NCBI RefSeq assembly: GCF_020424085.1
Contig: NZ_CP080203.1
Span: 2,418,001 to 2,482,000, forward strand
Length of the DNA: 64,000 nt
Reading direction: 5' to 3'
Source: Mycetocola spongiae
GTDB taxonomy: Bacteria; Actinomycetota; Actinomycetes; Actinomycetales; Microbacteriaceae
Under the pieces are notes generated by a model. It was not told the origin of the DNA, did not search any database, and worked only from the letters and a program-made list of their open reading frames with translations. Below, piece after piece: positions 62,821 to 64,000 of the stretch; position 1 is the first letter of the stretch; every line of letters starts with the position of its first letter. A program made the translations under genes and the position numbers.

Positions 62821-63407
62821 GGAAACGAACCCTGACGCTGGGTGCCGCACTCCTTATTGGCGGTCTCCTCTGGGGTGCACCCACCGCGGCCCTGGCCGCG
62901 GGAGATGTGGTGCAGATCACCCCCGGGGCCGATCAGCTGACCGTGCCCGATCCGGGTAAGGCCACCGAGCTGGACTTTGGTGTCACCAATCTCACCGATG
63001 AACCGGTGGATCTGCTCGTGAAGCTTAACTCCGTGGAGGAATCGCTGCTCTTTGGCGGCGATCACCCGCTCGGAATGGAGCTCCTGGACGCCGCGGGCAG
63101 CAGCCTCGTCCGCGTGGATAACGCCCGCGAGCTGATTAATAATCCCACCCCGCTCGCCGCCCTCGGCGCGCGGGACACCACAACGTTTACCGTTGTGCTG
63201 ACCCTTCCCTATGCGGCGGGAAACGAATATCAGGCATTGGACTCCGAGCTTGCGCTCGCCGTGGTCACCGTGCAGGCCGATGCCGCCGACCGTGGCCTCG
63301 CCACGACCGGTGTCTCGCCCCTGGCCGGCGGAATCGCCGCCGCCGTTCTCGTGTTGACGGGTGTGGCTTTGGCCCGCGCCCGTGCCCTGAGAGGAGAGCA
63401 CTCATGA
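62817..63407 (+). CDS. LATTG wall-anchored protein of the fibre operon
   Basis: A 196-residue protein with an ordinary signal peptide (LTLGAALLIGGLLWGAPTAALAAG), a beta-rich middle (ITPGADQLTVPDPGKATELDFGVTNLTDEPVDLLVKLNSVEES) and a C-terminal sorting signal: LATTG, a hydrophobic helix and a basic tail. LAxTG is the preferred motif of class E sortases in high-GC Gram-positives. It is a good candidate for linking the fibre to the wall. The middle has a faint resemblance to WxL-type or DUF916 domains. It overlaps the genes on either side by 4 bp. Confidence 0.75.
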   Translation: MRKRTLTLGAALLIGGLLWGAPTAALAAGDVVQITPGADQLTVPDPGKATELDFGVTNLTDEPVDLLVKLNSVEESLLFGGDHPLGMELLDAAGSSLVRVDNARELINNPTPLAALGARDTTTFTVVLTLPYAAGNEYQALDSELALAVVTVQADAADRGLATTGVSPLAGGIAAAVLVLTGVALARARALRGEHS

Positions 63408-64000
63408 CGCCCACTACCGTGACCACCGGGCCTCGCCCGCGTCGTCGTCGCACCCTGATGGGCCTGACCGGCCTGGCCGCCGTGGGCGCACTGCTGCTGG
63501 CCGGCGTGCCCAGCGGTGCCGCCTATACCGATGAGGCGTTTACCCGTTCCGAGCAGATCACCGCGAATATTCCGCGCACCTTTGGCGGCGGGGGCAGCAC
63601 CTCGGCCCGCGTGATCGAGTCCGGCACCGCGCTGGGCAACGACGGCAACGCCTATATCTGGGGTCGCACCGACCTCACGATGGCCGGAAATAACCGCGGC
63701 GGTACCCGCCAGCCCGTGACCAAGGTCAGCGGGCTTCCCGAGGGCAAGATTGTGTCCTTCGCGGGCGGAAGACTGAACTTTAACGCCCTGGACACCGATG
63801 GTTATGTCTGGGGCTGGGGCAGCCAGCCGCTCAACGACGGAACCGGCGTGAGCCGGCCCGATGGGCGTCCCGAGCGGGTACGCATTCAGACCAACTGGAA
63901 CGGCGGCGGAGCGCTGCTGGACCAGGTGACCGCGATCGCCCACTCCTCGCAGGCCGGCGCGGCCATCCGCCGCGACGGCTCCGTCTGGGCCTGGGGTAAG
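63404..64000 (+). CDS. RCC1-repeat exported protein with SipW-like signal (3' end outside window)
   Basis: The 199 visible codons have no stop before the window end. After a basic start comes TLMGLTGLAAVGALLLAGVPSGAAYTDEAFTRSEQI, an alternate-type signal with the A-Y-T-D pattern after the hydrophobic stretch. The mature part has the signature of RCC1 beta-propeller repeats: NAYIWGR, DGYVWGWGS and DGSVWAWGK, spaced 40-65 residues. The propeller must be completed outside the window. The ATG at 63404 overlaps the previous gene. A binding or adhesion head on the fibre is a reasonable inference. Confidence 0.8.
   Translation, partial: MTPTTVTTGPRPRRRRTLMGLTGLAAVGALLLAGVPSGAAYTDEAFTRSEQITANIPRTFGGGGSTSARVIESGTALGNDGNAYIWGRTDLTMAGNNRGGTRQPVTKVSGLPEGKIVSFAGGRLNFNALDTDGYVWGWGSQPLNDGTGVSRPDGRPERVRIQTNWNGGGALLDQVTAIAHSSQAGAAIRRDGSVWAWGK

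Overview
The window is about 64 kb of high-GC DNA from an actinomycete, most likely a member of the Microbacteriaceae. The basis is gene order and gene content: tilS-hpt-ftsH-folE-folP ... folB-folK-DUF3180-two PH-domain genes-DUF2520 gene-lysS-small membrane proteins-cls-clpC, with C-terminal LPXTG-like anchors and actinobacterial housekeeping genes such as an adjacent lhr-nei pair. The genus cannot be named from sequence alone. There is no phage, IS element, CRISPR array or rRNA operon.

Layout. Positions 1-2450 hold the 5' part of an MFS exporter gene, a small membrane protein, a gap with two perfect DnaA boxes and a small coiled-coil/HTH-like gene closed by two tandem terminators. Positions 2614-9822 are one gene for a 2402-residue cell-surface protein with an LSTTG anchor. 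Positions 9888-12460 carry an RluA-type pseudouridine synthase, a small membrane protein, tRNA-Phe, tRNA-Asp and tRNA-Glu, and inorganic pyrophosphatase. Positions 12525-26143 are the core block: tilS, hpt, ftsH, the folate genes with a complete biotin ECF transporter (bioY, bioM, bioN) placed among them, the membrane PH-domain pair, a DUF2520 protein and lysS.

Positions 26310-33468 hold two tandem paralogous membrane proteins (the first with a long Tyr/Gln/Pro repeat), cardiolipin synthase and clpC, which has a good ClgR-type operator match upstream. Positions 33608-48481 mix a MepB-family gene, a GNAT acetyltransferase, a 1640-residue wall-anchored endonuclease/5'-nucleotidase fusion, radA, tRNA-Ser, a leucine-rich-repeat wall protein, a DUF91-type nuclease-like protein, a GntR regulator with a likely operator, and nei. 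Positions 48474-59856 hold the large helicase gene lhr (which lacks an ordinary start codon), an alpha/beta hydrolase, a NUDIX-like gene, a pair of paralogous membrane-anchored proteins, a DEAD-box RNA helicase, an EVE-domain protein and a ComB-like protein.

The most interesting region is 59892-64000. A sigma-70 family factor with a zinc-finger tail of the anti-sigma type fused to its C-terminus is divergent from a five-gene operon. The operon encodes three small exported proteins (at least two with SipW-type signal peptides, resembling TasA/camelysin fibre subunits), an LATTG wall-anchored protein, and an RCC1-repeat protein that runs off the window. Genes two to five are chained by 4-bp overlaps, and the first gene is separated by a hairpin. 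My reading is a little-described actinobacterial surface-fibre system with its own regulator; a SipW-like signal peptidase and a class E sortase would be expected outside the window.
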